Positions 23,988 through 32,095 of a stretch of 44,569 nucleotides of DNA are shown piece after piece. Source of the stretch: a virus. Positions within the stretch are counted from its first letter, which is position 1; each line of letters opens with the position of its first letter. Position numbers and translations under genes: made by a program. The notes under the pieces were generated by a model. The model had not been told where the DNA came from and did no database searches. It saw nothing but the letters and a program-made list of their open reading frames with translations. Location: positions 1 to 44,569 of IMG/VR virus record IMGVR_UViG_3300036894_000035; one strand, given 5' to 3'.

Positions 23988-24665
23988 TTAGACTTGATGT
24001 AATCCGGGCTTGGCACGGCGATAGGCTTCGTTCTTCCAGTTCGCTTTCCAGCATTGTTCGATTTCGTGCATCTTCTTGCTCAGTAAACTGGTGCGGCAAC
24101 CCTGCCCAGCAAACGAGACAACATCACCACCAAAAGCGGGTGCCGCATCCTTCAAAGTGTCAGCTATCTCGGCTATCTCAGCCTTGCGCTTCCGCTCTTT
24201 TATTTCCTTGATCGCTGTCCTGCGCTTTTCAGCGTTGTGATGAAGTGCCTTCATGATGATCGGCACACTCATGTCCAAGATTTCGGAAGACAACGGCATC
24301 CTAGTCGTGTGCATCCGTTTGTTGTTGACTTGTCGATGAGCGAAATCGAACAACGTCAGGTAGCGGCCCGAATAGGGGAACTCGCCACAAGTCTGTAGCC
24401 CAGTCGCTTCGTCACGATTCGCGTGATAGTAGGCGAAGGGTGTGCCGTAGCATTCAGGTGCCTGCCATAGCTGGAGTAACCATGAGTTGCCGCCTTCGGA
24501 GATTTCCCGATAGCCTGTACCCCAACCATGCCAGTGACCGCCACTGATACGCATGGCGCTGGCTCCCCAGATGACCCTGAACATGGGCTCTCCGTAGTCA
24601 TTCAAACCACCTATCCGACTTAACTCTGCCTGAAACCAAGCAGGACACTCATTTTGTTCAAGCAT
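23988..24665 (-). CDS. Hypothetical late protein
   Basis: 225 residues. The first 110 are aromatic- and Gly-rich (HWHGWGTGYREISEGGNSWL, then YGTPFAYYHANRDEATG). The C-terminal half is basic and helical (EKRRTAIKEIKERKRKAEIA). The ATG overlaps the GroES stop (TAATG), so the two are translationally coupled. No family is recognised; a minor capsid or accessory role is possible. Confidence 0.65.
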   Translation of the reverse strand: MLEQNECPAWFQAELSRIGGLNDYGEPMFRVIWGASAMRISGGHWHGWGTGYREISEGGNSWLLQLWQAPECYGTPFAYYHANRDEATGLQTCGEFPYSGRYLTLFDFAHRQVNNKRMHTTRMPLSSEILDMSVPIIMKALHHNAEKRRTAIKEIKERKRKAEIAEIADTLKDAAPAFGGDVVSFAGQGCRTSLLSKKMHEIEQCWKANWKNEAYRRAKPGLHQV

Positions 24666-25006
24666 TATTCTGTCTCGTACCCACGGATGTCGGCGAAACG
24701 CAACAGGGCGAGCTTCTCGCCATTGAACTCAAATTCCTCGGGTGTGTATTCGGAGTAGTAAGCAACGAGACCGATAAGCTGCTCGCCATCCTGAATGTTG
24801 GGTGCGACCGCAACCACCGTGCCTTTGAAAGGCTGGCGGATGTACTGCTCAGGGAGGTCGATACCGCCCTCGGATACCTTCTTGGCGTCCTCAATGGGGC
24901 GGATGAGCACACGGTCATTGAGACAGTGGAAAACTTTGGGTTTGAGTTTGTATTCTGGGACAGAGGTGAGGTAGTCGGGGCGGGAATCACTTACTTTCAA
25001 TGCCAT
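24665..25006 (-). CDS. groES: GroES-like co-chaperonin
   Basis: 113 residues. After a 20-residue extension the sequence follows Cpn10: LNDRVLIRPIEDAKK (first strand), a mobile loop with SEGGIDLPEQ whose G-G-I-x-L matches the GroEL-binding tripeptide region, GTVVAVAPN, GLVAYYSEYTPEEFEFNGE and LALLRFADIRGY at the end. Cpn10 caps the GroEL ring. Known phage versions such as T4 gp31 replace host GroES to fold the capsid protein. It is placed right after the major capsid gene. The ribosome site AGGAG precedes the ATG, and a GTATTAG box lies at 25022-25028. Confidence 0.85.
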   Translation of the reverse strand: MALKVSDSRPDYLTSVPEYKLKPKVFHCLNDRVLIRPIEDAKKVSEGGIDLPEQYIRQPFKGTVVAVAPNIQDGEQLIGLVAYYSEYTPEEFEFNGEKLALLRFADIRGYETE

Positions 25007-25021
25007 GGTGGTCTCCTGATG

Positions 25022-25028
25022 TACTAAT
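25022..25028 (-). promoter_or_regulatory. GTATTAG box upstream of groES-like gene
   Basis: Minus strand GTATTAG, a partial match to the GAGTATTAG box, followed by a leader of about 17 bases that includes the AGGAG ribosome site. It could add transcription of the GroES module independent of the capsid promoter. Weak evidence. Confidence 0.35.
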
Positions 25029-25032
25029 ACTG

Positions 25033-25428
25033 CTATTTAAGGGTTTCGTAGTTCGAGAGATAGGCGAGGGCATTGGCTGTCCATGAACCGGGATCGGGAA
25101 GGACAGCGGACTCAAGCAACGTCTGTTCTAAAAAGCTGAGCCTGTGGTTACAGGGATTGCAAAGAATGCCACGAATACACTCACCGCAGGTTTGCACTCG
25201 TCGTACTCGTGATGGACAGCAGGCGTGATCGTGATCAACGTGCATCCGTAACGGACCTGATGAAGTCGCAGGACACAAAGCACAGTGACTGCCCTGCTCT
25301 GCAAGTTTCTGCTCGTACCACTCCGGTGTTCGTTTGAACTTACCCCAAAGACTCATTCGCTGGACTAACTGCGGGTCTTTGCGCTTCGCTTCTCTGTACC
25401 ACTGTGCTAAGTACGCTTTCTTGGACAT
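25033..25428 (-). CDS. Recombination endonuclease VII-like protein
   Basis: 131 residues. The Endo VII family pattern is clear: CALC at 49-52, HVDHDH at 63-68 (the His-Asp-His catalytic core), then CGEC and GILCNPCN with paired cysteines. T4 endonuclease VII resolves branched DNA before packaging; many phage relatives are free-standing homing-type nucleases. The start ATG lies one base after the U tract of the terminator at 25430-25458, so its message must come from read-through or a start within the hairpin; the GGGGG of the hairpin arm may serve as ribosome site. Confidence 0.85.
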   Translation of the reverse strand: MSKKAYLAQWYREAKRKDPQLVQRMSLWGKFKRTPEWYEQKLAEQGSHCALCPATSSGPLRMHVDHDHACCPSRVRRVQTCGECIRGILCNPCNHRLSFLEQTLLESAVLPDPGSWTANALAYLSNYETLK

Positions 25429-25429
25429 G

Positions 25430-25458
25430 AAAAAACCCCCAGTAGTTAATACTGGAGG
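25430..25458 (-). terminator. Intrinsic terminator after the major capsid gene
   Basis: Minus strand RNA: CCUCCAGUA, loop UUAAC, UACUGGGGG, then UUUUUU. Nine pairs including one U-G are followed by six Us. It lies 22 bases after the capsid stop and ends one base before the endonuclease start. This would raise capsid mRNA relative to downstream genes. The opposite strand has only three Ts after the hairpin, so it is mainly one-directional. Confidence 0.85.
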
Positions 25459-25480
25459 TTTAATCTGTTAGGTGTTTAAC

Positions 25481-26809
25481 TTAGACTTGGGGCACTTGCG
25501 CGTTCTGAATGAACAGAGCGGCACGGGTGTTGCCAAGGGCCAGATTAAAACAAGTGACATAGGAAAATTGGTTGCTCGTCAAAACCTGACCAGTGTTCGA
25601 GAACAGCGGGAATACGGTGCTTCCACCGGGACCGCCGTACATGTAAAGGTCGAGGGTCTGCATCTCGAAGAGCGTCCATGCTTCTGGGCACACGAGGTCA
25701 AGACGACCTTGGGAGAAGTTGTCATACGTCCAAGAGACGTTGAGCTTGCGCCCACCGAATGTCGGTGTGTAATCACGTTTTCCCATGTCGAGGGCAGCAT
25801 CACCCTTGACTTCCTGTGCGTTCGCGATCAGGACACCGTAATAGAGGGACGCGATGGACTGTGCCATTTCTGGACCAGTTACCCATTCGCTGGACTCAAT
25901 TGCGGGGTTCTTCGGGCCGAGGGCACGTCCGAGCAGAGTTTCTGCGCGGTGAGCCAAGCCCATCGTTACGGGGTTTCCACCGAGGTTGATGTTCGGAGTC
26001 GTGAGGCGGTTCGGGTACAGGGCGAGGTTGACACCAGCCTTGAAGCCAGTGGTAGCCGCGCTGTGCCAGTAGCGGAGACCGAGCAAACTCTGCCCGATTG
26101 CGCCCGCGCCGTTCACGTAGATATAGGTGCCGATCCCAACCCCACCGGGAAGAGCCGTGGAGAAGAAAAGGGTGTTGGTCGGGCCGTCTGCGTAGCTGAT
26201 GGTTGCGGAACCGAGTAGGGTGCCGCCTTCAGAAGTGTAGAAGTCAACCACCTGTTGGTCCTGAAAGCTGTTCGCGCTGTTGATCGGGCCGATGCTGCTG
26301 GTCTGGTCGCCGACGCCGCCAGTCGTGATGACGCAGCCGACTGGGATGATGTCCAGAGCGCCTGAGCCATCAGACGAGCACAAGGAACTGATTCCCTGCA
26401 TCGTGCTGTCGAAGCTGTTCTTGAGTTCTTCGGCGCGGACGGAGTAGCCGTACTCGCTACGCTTTCCGCCACGAGTGGCGGCTTCAGCCAACCAGCTAAT
26501 GCCCGTGACGCTGGACAAGAAGACTGGACTGAGGTTGAAGGCTGCGAGCTTGGAACCAGTCGGAATGCCGAGTGGGGTGCCGTCGCCCGTACCTTGGGTG
26601 ATCGGGGAACCTGACTGCACACGGAATGGAACGCGGACTGACGGACGTGCCGTAGCTCCGGCTAAAGTTTGGAATGACGCGGGGACAACTTTTGCCATTC
26701 TTTTGAAGAAGGCATAGATGCTGTCATCCTTAAAAATGAGTTGTTCGAGTTTGGGAGAAAAACTATCTAACTCGATGGCTTCCGCTGCGGCTTCGTTTAG
26801 AATACCCAT
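25481..26809 (-). CDS. Major capsid protein
   Basis: 442 residues. Order (portal, scaffold, capsid) and the sequence support the call: an N-terminal helix (LNEAAAEAIELDSFSPKLEQ), then DSIYAFFKRMAKV, an E-loop-like segment (RPSVRVPFRVQSGSP), a long helix (YGYSVRAEELKNSFDSTMQG) and a C-terminal P-domain-like part (RLDLVCPEAWTLFEMQTLDL). This is consistent with an HK97-fold capsid of the type found in phages with a separate scaffold. No maturation protease gene is evident. A strong terminator follows. Confidence 0.85.
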   Translation of the reverse strand: MGILNEAAAEAIELDSFSPKLEQLIFKDDSIYAFFKRMAKVVPASFQTLAGATARPSVRVPFRVQSGSPITQGTGDGTPLGIPTGSKLAAFNLSPVFLSSVTGISWLAEAATRGGKRSEYGYSVRAEELKNSFDSTMQGISSLCSSDGSGALDIIPVGCVITTGGVGDQTSSIGPINSANSFQDQQVVDFYTSEGGTLLGSATISYADGPTNTLFFSTALPGGVGIGTYIYVNGAGAIGQSLLGLRYWHSAATTGFKAGVNLALYPNRLTTPNINLGGNPVTMGLAHRAETLLGRALGPKNPAIESSEWVTGPEMAQSIASLYYGVLIANAQEVKGDAALDMGKRDYTPTFGGRKLNVSWTYDNFSQGRLDLVCPEAWTLFEMQTLDLYMYGGPGGSTVFPLFSNTGQVLTSNQFSYVTCFNLALGNTRAALFIQNAQVPQV

Positions 26810-27051
26810 GTGATTGGTCTCTCTTTGTGGTTGAACTCAAGCTATCGCGTCTTCCTGAGGGACAGCGGTACTCGGTAAGAGAGTTTGGAAGGATGTAACT
26901 TCAACAAGTTTTGAGGTTTTCCCTCTCGGTCTGACTGTCACCGCCTTTGAAATTGGGAGGGTGGTCTCCCTTTCCGTGCTCTACTGAATAGGTGCCGTAG
27001 TCGGTTTTTTGCGGCGGTTCAAAGCTTGTTCCCGTTTTGAAGCCCGTCGAA
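26810..27051. other. 242-base intergenic leader of the capsid gene
   Basis: No reading frame is supported. It contains short inverted repeats (for example GGGAG...CTCCC near 26967-26982 and GAGGG...CCTC near 26912-26923) but no good T run on the coding strand. It is the largest gap in the late operon, so a capsid promoter, a processing site or a 5' UTR structure is plausible, though none is clearly visible. Confidence 0.5.
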
Positions 27052-28332
27052 TTATTTCCAAGTTACCAGTTTTCCACGGTAGGGGCCGCTCTTCATGAAG
27101 GCTTTGTTCGTGATGAAGAGCAACTGCTGCCGATCCTTCGACCAATCAATGTCAGCGTCCACTGGGGCTTTTGGAAGTGCGACAGGGACAGCCGAGCCGC
27201 CCATCTTGTTGGCGGGCGTATTGACCTTGGTCGGCGTGTTCTTCACGGTTGGGGTCGCCACGGACTTGTAGCGGCGTGCCATCACGTTGTTGACGGCTTT
27301 CGGAACGACGACATCGAGGTTAGCTTCGATATACTTCTGAATGTTCGCTGCGTTACGATCCTTCGCGGCGAAGTTTGCCTTCAAGGTGTCGGAGTAAGTC
27401 TTGGTGTTGAGCTTGCCTACTTCGGCGAAAATGCCCTGCTTGGCGTCGTGAATAGCATCTTTGCTCAGCTTGTGCTGCTTGATGAACGGAGCCAGAGCTT
27501 TGTCCAGCACAGCGTTGTAGTGCACGGAAGCCGCGTTACCCACGCCTGAGCGGAAATCGTTTTCTTGCTTGGTGCGGAACTCGGTACGATCCTTCTCGAA
27601 CTGCTCACGCTCTGGGTCAGCTTTGGGCTTAGCGCCTACCTGCTGTTGCTGCCCCTTGAACCATGCCGCCATCGTTTTGACAATTTTGTCGATGGCTGGT
27701 CCGTCGCCAGTTTGTAAGGCAGCGTCGATCTGGTTGAGAGCGTCAACGAATCCAGCCTGTTGCATGAACTCAAGCGCATGTGGGCGTAGGGCATTGCCGA
27801 ATCCTGCGGCATCAAGCTTTTTGTATTCGTCCATCGCTGCGGGGACGATCTTTTTGAAGCCTTCGGGGAAAGCTTCGCTCATGTCCTTGACGACGGACGG
27901 GTCGCCCTTCTCGAAGTTGGAATCCACGAGGTCAAGTGTTGAGGCTTTGGTTTGCAACTGTGCGATGCCGTCAGCACCGCCCGCTGTGTCTAACGCAGCC
28001 TTCATGGTACGGGCTTCGTCCACGGTCTTCACGCCTAACTCGTTCATCACGGCGTTGTGCTTGAAGTAGGTGTCATTCAGAAGCTTGGCGGTCTTCACAT
28101 CACCTGAAGCCTTGATAGCTTCGATGGCGGCCTTGATCTGCTTGGCACCAACTTCACCCGGCTTTACTTCCGCTTCAACTTCTTCAGTTGTTTCATCGCC
28201 CTCCGAGACGGTTTCTTCCCCGCCAACTTCTGGGGTCTCTACTTCGGTGGTTTCAACTTCGGGGGTAGTTACTTCTGCGGCGGGGGTTTCTGCGTTCATG
28301 GTTTCCATGAAGCCTGACATTCCTGATGACAT
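27052..28332 (-). CDS. Scaffolding protein
   Basis: 426 residues between portal and capsid genes. The first 60 residues are extremely acidic with TPEVETTEVETPEVG repeats. The centre is helical and coiled-coil-like (KPKADPEREQFEKDRTEFRT), and the C-terminus is basic (KSVATPTVKNTPTK, then SKDRQQLLFI). An acidic N-terminus, helical core and basic C-terminal capsid-binding tail are typical of phage scaffolds. An AGGAG ribosome site precedes the ATG. Confidence 0.8.
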   Translation of the reverse strand: MSSGMSGFMETMNAETPAAEVTTPEVETTEVETPEVGGEETVSEGDETTEEVEAEVKPGEVGAKQIKAAIEAIKASGDVKTAKLLNDTYFKHNAVMNELGVKTVDEARTMKAALDTAGGADGIAQLQTKASTLDLVDSNFEKGDPSVVKDMSEAFPEGFKKIVPAAMDEYKKLDAAGFGNALRPHALEFMQQAGFVDALNQIDAALQTGDGPAIDKIVKTMAAWFKGQQQQVGAKPKADPEREQFEKDRTEFRTKQENDFRSGVGNAASVHYNAVLDKALAPFIKQHKLSKDAIHDAKQGIFAEVGKLNTKTYSDTLKANFAAKDRNAANIQKYIEANLDVVVPKAVNNVMARRYKSVATPTVKNTPTKVNTPANKMGGSAVPVALPKAPVDADIDWSKDRQQLLFITNKAFMKSGPYRGKLVTWK

Positions 28333-28371
28333 GGTGCACTCCTGATCTTCCCGAGGCTCCTGATCCTCTGG

Positions 28372-30915
28372 TTACTGGATGTTCGACTGTGCGTTCTTTT
28401 CAGCCGTCTTAACAAATATCTTCGACTGGGCATCTGCCGCAGCCTTTGCGCCAAAGTCGGCGGCTTCTGCATCTTTGATTCCCGCCATTTGAGCCGCTTC
28501 AGCAGCTTCCTTCGCGGGGAGGTCCTTACTACTGATACTGATTGTTGGGGGCTTTGGCTGGATTTGTGCGTCAGCTTTCGCCTTGGCAATCTTCTTGTCA
28601 TTGGCTTCATTGTGTAATTGACGATGCAGCTTGACATTCTGCCACGCAGCCTGTTGCTGTTCATCGCCAGCTTTGAACTTGCGTCCTTCAATACCCAACA
28701 GCCACTCGTCGCAAGTCGCCATTTCGGTTGCGTGATCTTCAATGTCTTCGTCAATTTGCACGGTCGGAACTAACGGCGGTAACTGTTGCATCGCCTGCAT
28801 CATCTGCGGCAACATTTGCTGGAATTTCTGAATGCCTTCTGGACCTTCCTTCGCGGACTCTACTTGACCCTGCTGCACGGCTTCCTTGATCTTCATGATC
28901 TGCGGGTTGGGTTGTGGCCCGCTCTTCAGCAAGATTTCAATCTCACCCAACTGCTTGTCCGCGCTGACCTGCTCTGGGAATACAAGATGGCTGAGACCGA
29001 TAGCATCCTTCAACTCGCGTTGGTTGCTGGCGACCGTGAACAGCTTGACCAACATCGGGTTGTTCTGACCCTCACTCATCATCATCATGATTCGTGCTCG
29101 GGACTGGGCGGGTGTCTCAGGAATGTTGGAGTCAACATCTGGAAACACCAAAACATTTCCTTTAAGGTCGGATATTTCAATGACAACCTTCTGTCCTTCG
29201 ACGGATTGAGAGATTTCAGTTTCACCGCGTTCCGTGCGGCAACGGGCGGCACACTGTACCGCTTGACGGTAGATACAGGCTGTAGCAGCTTGGAATGCTC
29301 CCCAAGGTGAGGACAAACGAGCGAGAGCTTGGTCACGCTGCATCGCAGATGCGCCAACAGTTGGTGTGTCAACGTTGCTCTGAGCCCCGAACAGGCTCGG
29401 CAGCGCGGCTGACAACATCTGCATACACTCGGAGAAAAGGAAATTGATGAAGTCCATCATCGCGGGGTTTTGCTGCGGGACGGGCTCGATCATGCACAGT
29501 TCGGTGAACGGAACACCGGGCTGACGCTGGAATGGGTGAATCCCACCGGGCTTGTTTGGTTGGCTCTTCAGCGCCTCAATGTTGAAGGCGATGTTGTCCA
29601 TCCACTTCTGCGGGACGCAGGTGACGAAATACTCGAAGATCAAATCCATCAGGATGTTGAGGCGCTTCTGAACGCTGATGCACTTGGTGCCGAGTGCGGC
29701 CCTGTTCTGACCAGAGCCGGGGAACATCTGCATCACGTGGAGGCGATCTTCCATGACTTCGGGGCGGGCGTAGCAGAAAGTGTCTGCTGCCTGCACTACT
29801 ACGCAGCCATTCGGGAAAGCCTTGAGCAATTCGTTTCTTATTTCGCCAGCAGGCGCTACTAACCAGTTACACGGACGGAGCCATGTCTTGCTGATGGTCA
29901 CATCTTTGTTCAGGTTCTCACCGGAGACGTACTGCGAGGCGAGGGAGGATTGGCAATTCATTCTGGCGATGCGGTCTAACTCAGTAGAGCCGTCGCCATT
30001 CCCACCGGGCTTAATCTTGTCGGCGATGTCGCTGAACATCCCCTTGGCGGTGCTTTCGTCAACTTCGTATCGAATGCCGAGGTAGTTCATTTCGGCCATC
30101 GTTTGCACGTTCGGCATCTTGGTTTCAAGCTTGCCGTAAACGTCTACTTGCTCCATGCCGCGAGGACGCTGTTTTACTGCGGGCTCCGCAGCAGACTCGT
30201 TAACGTCATTGATTTCTTCCTGACCCTCTTGACCTTGAACTTCGGGCGTTGAAGGCTGCTCTTCATCCTCTGGCACCACTGGATTTTCGAGCGGGGCATC
30301 TTCGTAGCCGTACCGTTGACCGTCAATGACGAAGCGCGTGTCAAACACGATGCGTCCGTCCGTCCAGCCATAGCTGGCGGCTTGTACGTACAGGGATTTC
30401 AGGTCGCAGTTGCGGGCGAAGATGTCCTTGAATTTATTTGCTTCGTGAGCAGCGGTGATGTCTGGGTCGAAGCTCGGGTCACCGGGCTCGAAGCGGCAAG
30501 TGGGGAAGTCACGGGTAAGTGCGGAGGTTACGATGTCGCCGTGCGCTCCATAGATGTTGGTTTCGTAGAGTGTTGCCCACGCTTGTTGATTAGCTCCACC
30601 GAAGCCTGAGGAGTTACCCGGAATGCACCATCCACCGCCCGGACGTGGAAGGAGATACTGATAACCACGGTTGAACTGACGGGCTTCCCATGCTTGTGCT
30701 ACTTCGAAGCGATGTGACGCGGTGTCGCGTAACATGCAGGTACGAATGAAACCACAGACCCACTTCTCTGTTGGTTCACTGAGGTCGGCATTTTGTTCGA
30801 CGCTGTAGTCAACAGGACCAAGACTGCCGGGTTCAATAACGCCCGCGTCTTGATCGTCGGCATCCTGATCGTTGTCCGTGGTTTCGGGCGGCGTGTAGAT
30901 GTCTGTTTCTGCCAT
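28372..30915 (-). CDS. Portal protein
   Basis: 847 residues, long as in podoviral portals. The acidic N-terminus is followed by a conserved-looking body with FEVAQAWEARQFNRGYQYL, then YVQAASYGWTDGRIVFDTRF, LMDLIFEYFVTCVPQKWMDN and a large helical C-terminal part rich in Gln and Ala (QQAAWQNVKLHRQLHNEAND) that could form the barrel. The portal is the DNA gate at one capsid vertex and docks terminase. Position after terminase and before scaffold fits. An acidic insertion (about 200-230, PEVQGQEGQEEINDVNES) is unusual. Confidence 0.85.
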   Translation of the reverse strand: MAETDIYTPPETTDNDQDADDQDAGVIEPGSLGPVDYSVEQNADLSEPTEKWVCGFIRTCMLRDTASHRFEVAQAWEARQFNRGYQYLLPRPGGGWCIPGNSSGFGGANQQAWATLYETNIYGAHGDIVTSALTRDFPTCRFEPGDPSFDPDITAAHEANKFKDIFARNCDLKSLYVQAASYGWTDGRIVFDTRFVIDGQRYGYEDAPLENPVVPEDEEQPSTPEVQGQEGQEEINDVNESAAEPAVKQRPRGMEQVDVYGKLETKMPNVQTMAEMNYLGIRYEVDESTAKGMFSDIADKIKPGGNGDGSTELDRIARMNCQSSLASQYVSGENLNKDVTISKTWLRPCNWLVAPAGEIRNELLKAFPNGCVVVQAADTFCYARPEVMEDRLHVMQMFPGSGQNRAALGTKCISVQKRLNILMDLIFEYFVTCVPQKWMDNIAFNIEALKSQPNKPGGIHPFQRQPGVPFTELCMIEPVPQQNPAMMDFINFLFSECMQMLSAALPSLFGAQSNVDTPTVGASAMQRDQALARLSSPWGAFQAATACIYRQAVQCAARCRTERGETEISQSVEGQKVVIEISDLKGNVLVFPDVDSNIPETPAQSRARIMMMMSEGQNNPMLVKLFTVASNQRELKDAIGLSHLVFPEQVSADKQLGEIEILLKSGPQPNPQIMKIKEAVQQGQVESAKEGPEGIQKFQQMLPQMMQAMQQLPPLVPTVQIDEDIEDHATEMATCDEWLLGIEGRKFKAGDEQQQAAWQNVKLHRQLHNEANDKKIAKAKADAQIQPKPPTISISSKDLPAKEAAEAAQMAGIKDAEAADFGAKAAADAQSKIFVKTAEKNAQSNIQ

Positions 30916-31095
30916 TTACTTCCTTACATTCGCGGCGAAATTCGCACGCTTACGTTGTGCGGGATCGGGACTGTTCTTTTCTTTGGCTGTCCACTCAGAG
31001 GTAGACATTCCGTGGCGCTCGGCTTGACGGGCGAAGAGACCCTTAGTCCCCTTTTTCTCCATCTTCTCGGTTGCGGCTTGAATCCAGTGGCTCAT
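30916..31095 (-). CDS. Small basic late protein (59 residues)
   Basis: ATG at 31095 has a strong GGAGG ribosome site within the end of the upstream gene. The protein begins MSHWIQAATEKMEKKGTKGL and ends KRANFAANVRK, whose codons abut the portal start (stop at 30916-30918, portal ATG at 30915). Short basic proteins of this kind, with a leading SHWIQ, commonly sit beside portal genes in phages. Possibly a capsid or DNA-binding accessory; function is unknown. Confidence 0.75.
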   Translation of the reverse strand: MSHWIQAATEKMEKKGTKGLFARQAERHGMSTSEWTAKEKNSPDPAQRKRANFAANVRK

Positions 31096-31098
31096 TGA

Positions 31099-31263
31099 TT
31101 ACTTCCTCCGCGCTTCCTGCTTGTCACTAAATTTCTTTTTCTCGGGGAGGGATTTCGGAGAGCCCGTGGCACCGATCCATTCCTGTGCGCCAGACTTGCC
31201 CAACGCTTTTTCTGCGTTAGCTGTGTGCAGCCATCGGAACTGTGCTTTTGAGACTGCGGGCAC
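31099..31263 (-). CDS. Small basic protein, DUF3008-like
   Basis: 54 residues from a GTG at 31263. Sequence VPAVSKAQFRWLHTANAEKA followed by GKSGAQEWIGATGSPKSLP resembles the short phage proteins of DUF3008 type, whose pattern is 'MP-x-x-S-x-x-Q-x-x-x-M...EF-x-x-x-T-x-x-x-x-LP'. Start choice rests on this pattern, since the ribosome site is weak. The stop lies a few bases before the next ATG. Function is unknown; these genes usually lie near head genes. Confidence 0.65.
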   Translation of the reverse strand: MPAVSKAQFRWLHTANAEKALGKSGAQEWIGATGSPKSLPEKKKFSDKQEARRK

Positions 31264-31265
31264 AA

Positions 31266-31688
31266 TTAAATTCCCATCGACTGACCCATCTCGCGCATAT
31301 TGCCCGGCGGGTTCTCAGCTTCGCCGTGAGCGCCAGCTTCTTCTTTTTCGGGCTCTTCAGTGCTCGCAATTCCTGCGGCAGCCTTGCCCTCTTCGTGGGC
31401 TTCCTCTGCGGTTCCGTGATGGGACTCGTGCACGTGCCCACCTTCGTGATGACTCTGCATGGAATGCTTGTTCGCGGCGTGGTCGTGAGTGATGTTGACC
31501 TTGTGCGCGGGACCGTGCTCGGCAACTACCGAGTGAATGTCTTGAGCTTCACCCCCACCGCCCCCACCTTCGGTTGCGTGTTCGGCGTGTTCCGAGCCCG
31601 CTTCCTTCTTCATGCCAAGGCGCTTCTCGTACGCCTTCCCCATGCTCGGGCTGTTAAACGCTTTTCCATCTGAACTTTTGAACCCCAT
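31266..31688 (-). CDS. His/Glu/Gly-rich late protein
   Basis: 140 residues. It starts like many small phage head proteins (MGFKSSDGKAFNSPSMGKAY), then becomes highly biased: a six-Gly run after residue 40, and a His-rich section (NITHDHAANKHSMQSHHEGG, then HVHESHHG) flanked by Ala/Glu. The His clusters could bind metal ions. Probably disordered. The ribosome site AAGGAG precedes the ATG. No family is assigned. Confidence 0.65.
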   Translation of the reverse strand: MGFKSSDGKAFNSPSMGKAYEKRLGMKKEAGSEHAEHATEGGGGGGEAQDIHSVVAEHGPAHKVNITHDHAANKHSMQSHHEGGHVHESHHGTAEEAHEEGKAAAGIASTEEPEKEEAGAHGEAENPPGNMREMGQSMGI

Positions 31689-31691
31689 GAT

Positions 31692-32078
31692 TTAGTTCTC
31701 CTTGGCGACTGATGCCGCCGCTTTTTCTGTTGCGAGTCGCTCTTGCTCCATTTGGGCACCCCATTCGTCTTGAACTTCGGCCCAAGACTTACGAATGCCG
31801 GGACGGGGCTTTGCCTCTGCTTTAGGTTGCGAAAGTTGATACTCCCGCTGCACGTTGTTGACGTAGGCTTGCCCAGCTTGCGAAACAAATGGGTACGCAG
31901 CCAAACGTAATCTCAAATTTTCTGCTGCCTGCTCGTCTCTTTCCGCTGTAAGGCGTTGACGCTGGGTTTCGCAGTCGCAAAGGATTCTGGCGTGGTCGTT
32001 ACGGAGAAATTCGACCTCTGAGCGGAGTTGTGCGATCAATTCCTTGTAAAGCGTGGTGCTACTTGTGAACCATCCCAT
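31692..32078 (-). CDS. Coiled-coil hypothetical protein after terminase
   Basis: 128 residues. Residues about 9-60 are strongly coiled-coil (ELIAQLRSEVEFLRNDHARI, then RDEQAAENLRLRLAAYP). The C-terminal half is Gln/Glu/Lys-rich (PGIRKSWAEVQDEWGAQMEQ). No transmembrane segment is present. It lies between large terminase and the small head genes. Function is unknown. Confidence 0.65.
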   Translation of the reverse strand: MGWFTSSTTLYKELIAQLRSEVEFLRNDHARILCDCETQRQRLTAERDEQAAENLRLRLAAYPFVSQAGQAYVNNVQREYQLSQPKAEAKPRPGIRKSWAEVQDEWGAQMEQERLATEKAAASVAKEN

Positions 32079-32095
32079 ACAAACCTTTCTAGAAG

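Noticed and set aside
25472-26218. Long + strand frame (248 codons) opposite the major capsid gene
   Set aside because: It is the antisense shadow of a strongly supported gene, has no ribosome site or family resemblance, and its composition mirrors the codons of the opposite strand.
28786-29310. 174-codon + strand frame inside the portal gene
   Set aside because: Leu/His-rich antisense shadow with no start signal; the portal reading frame is continuous.
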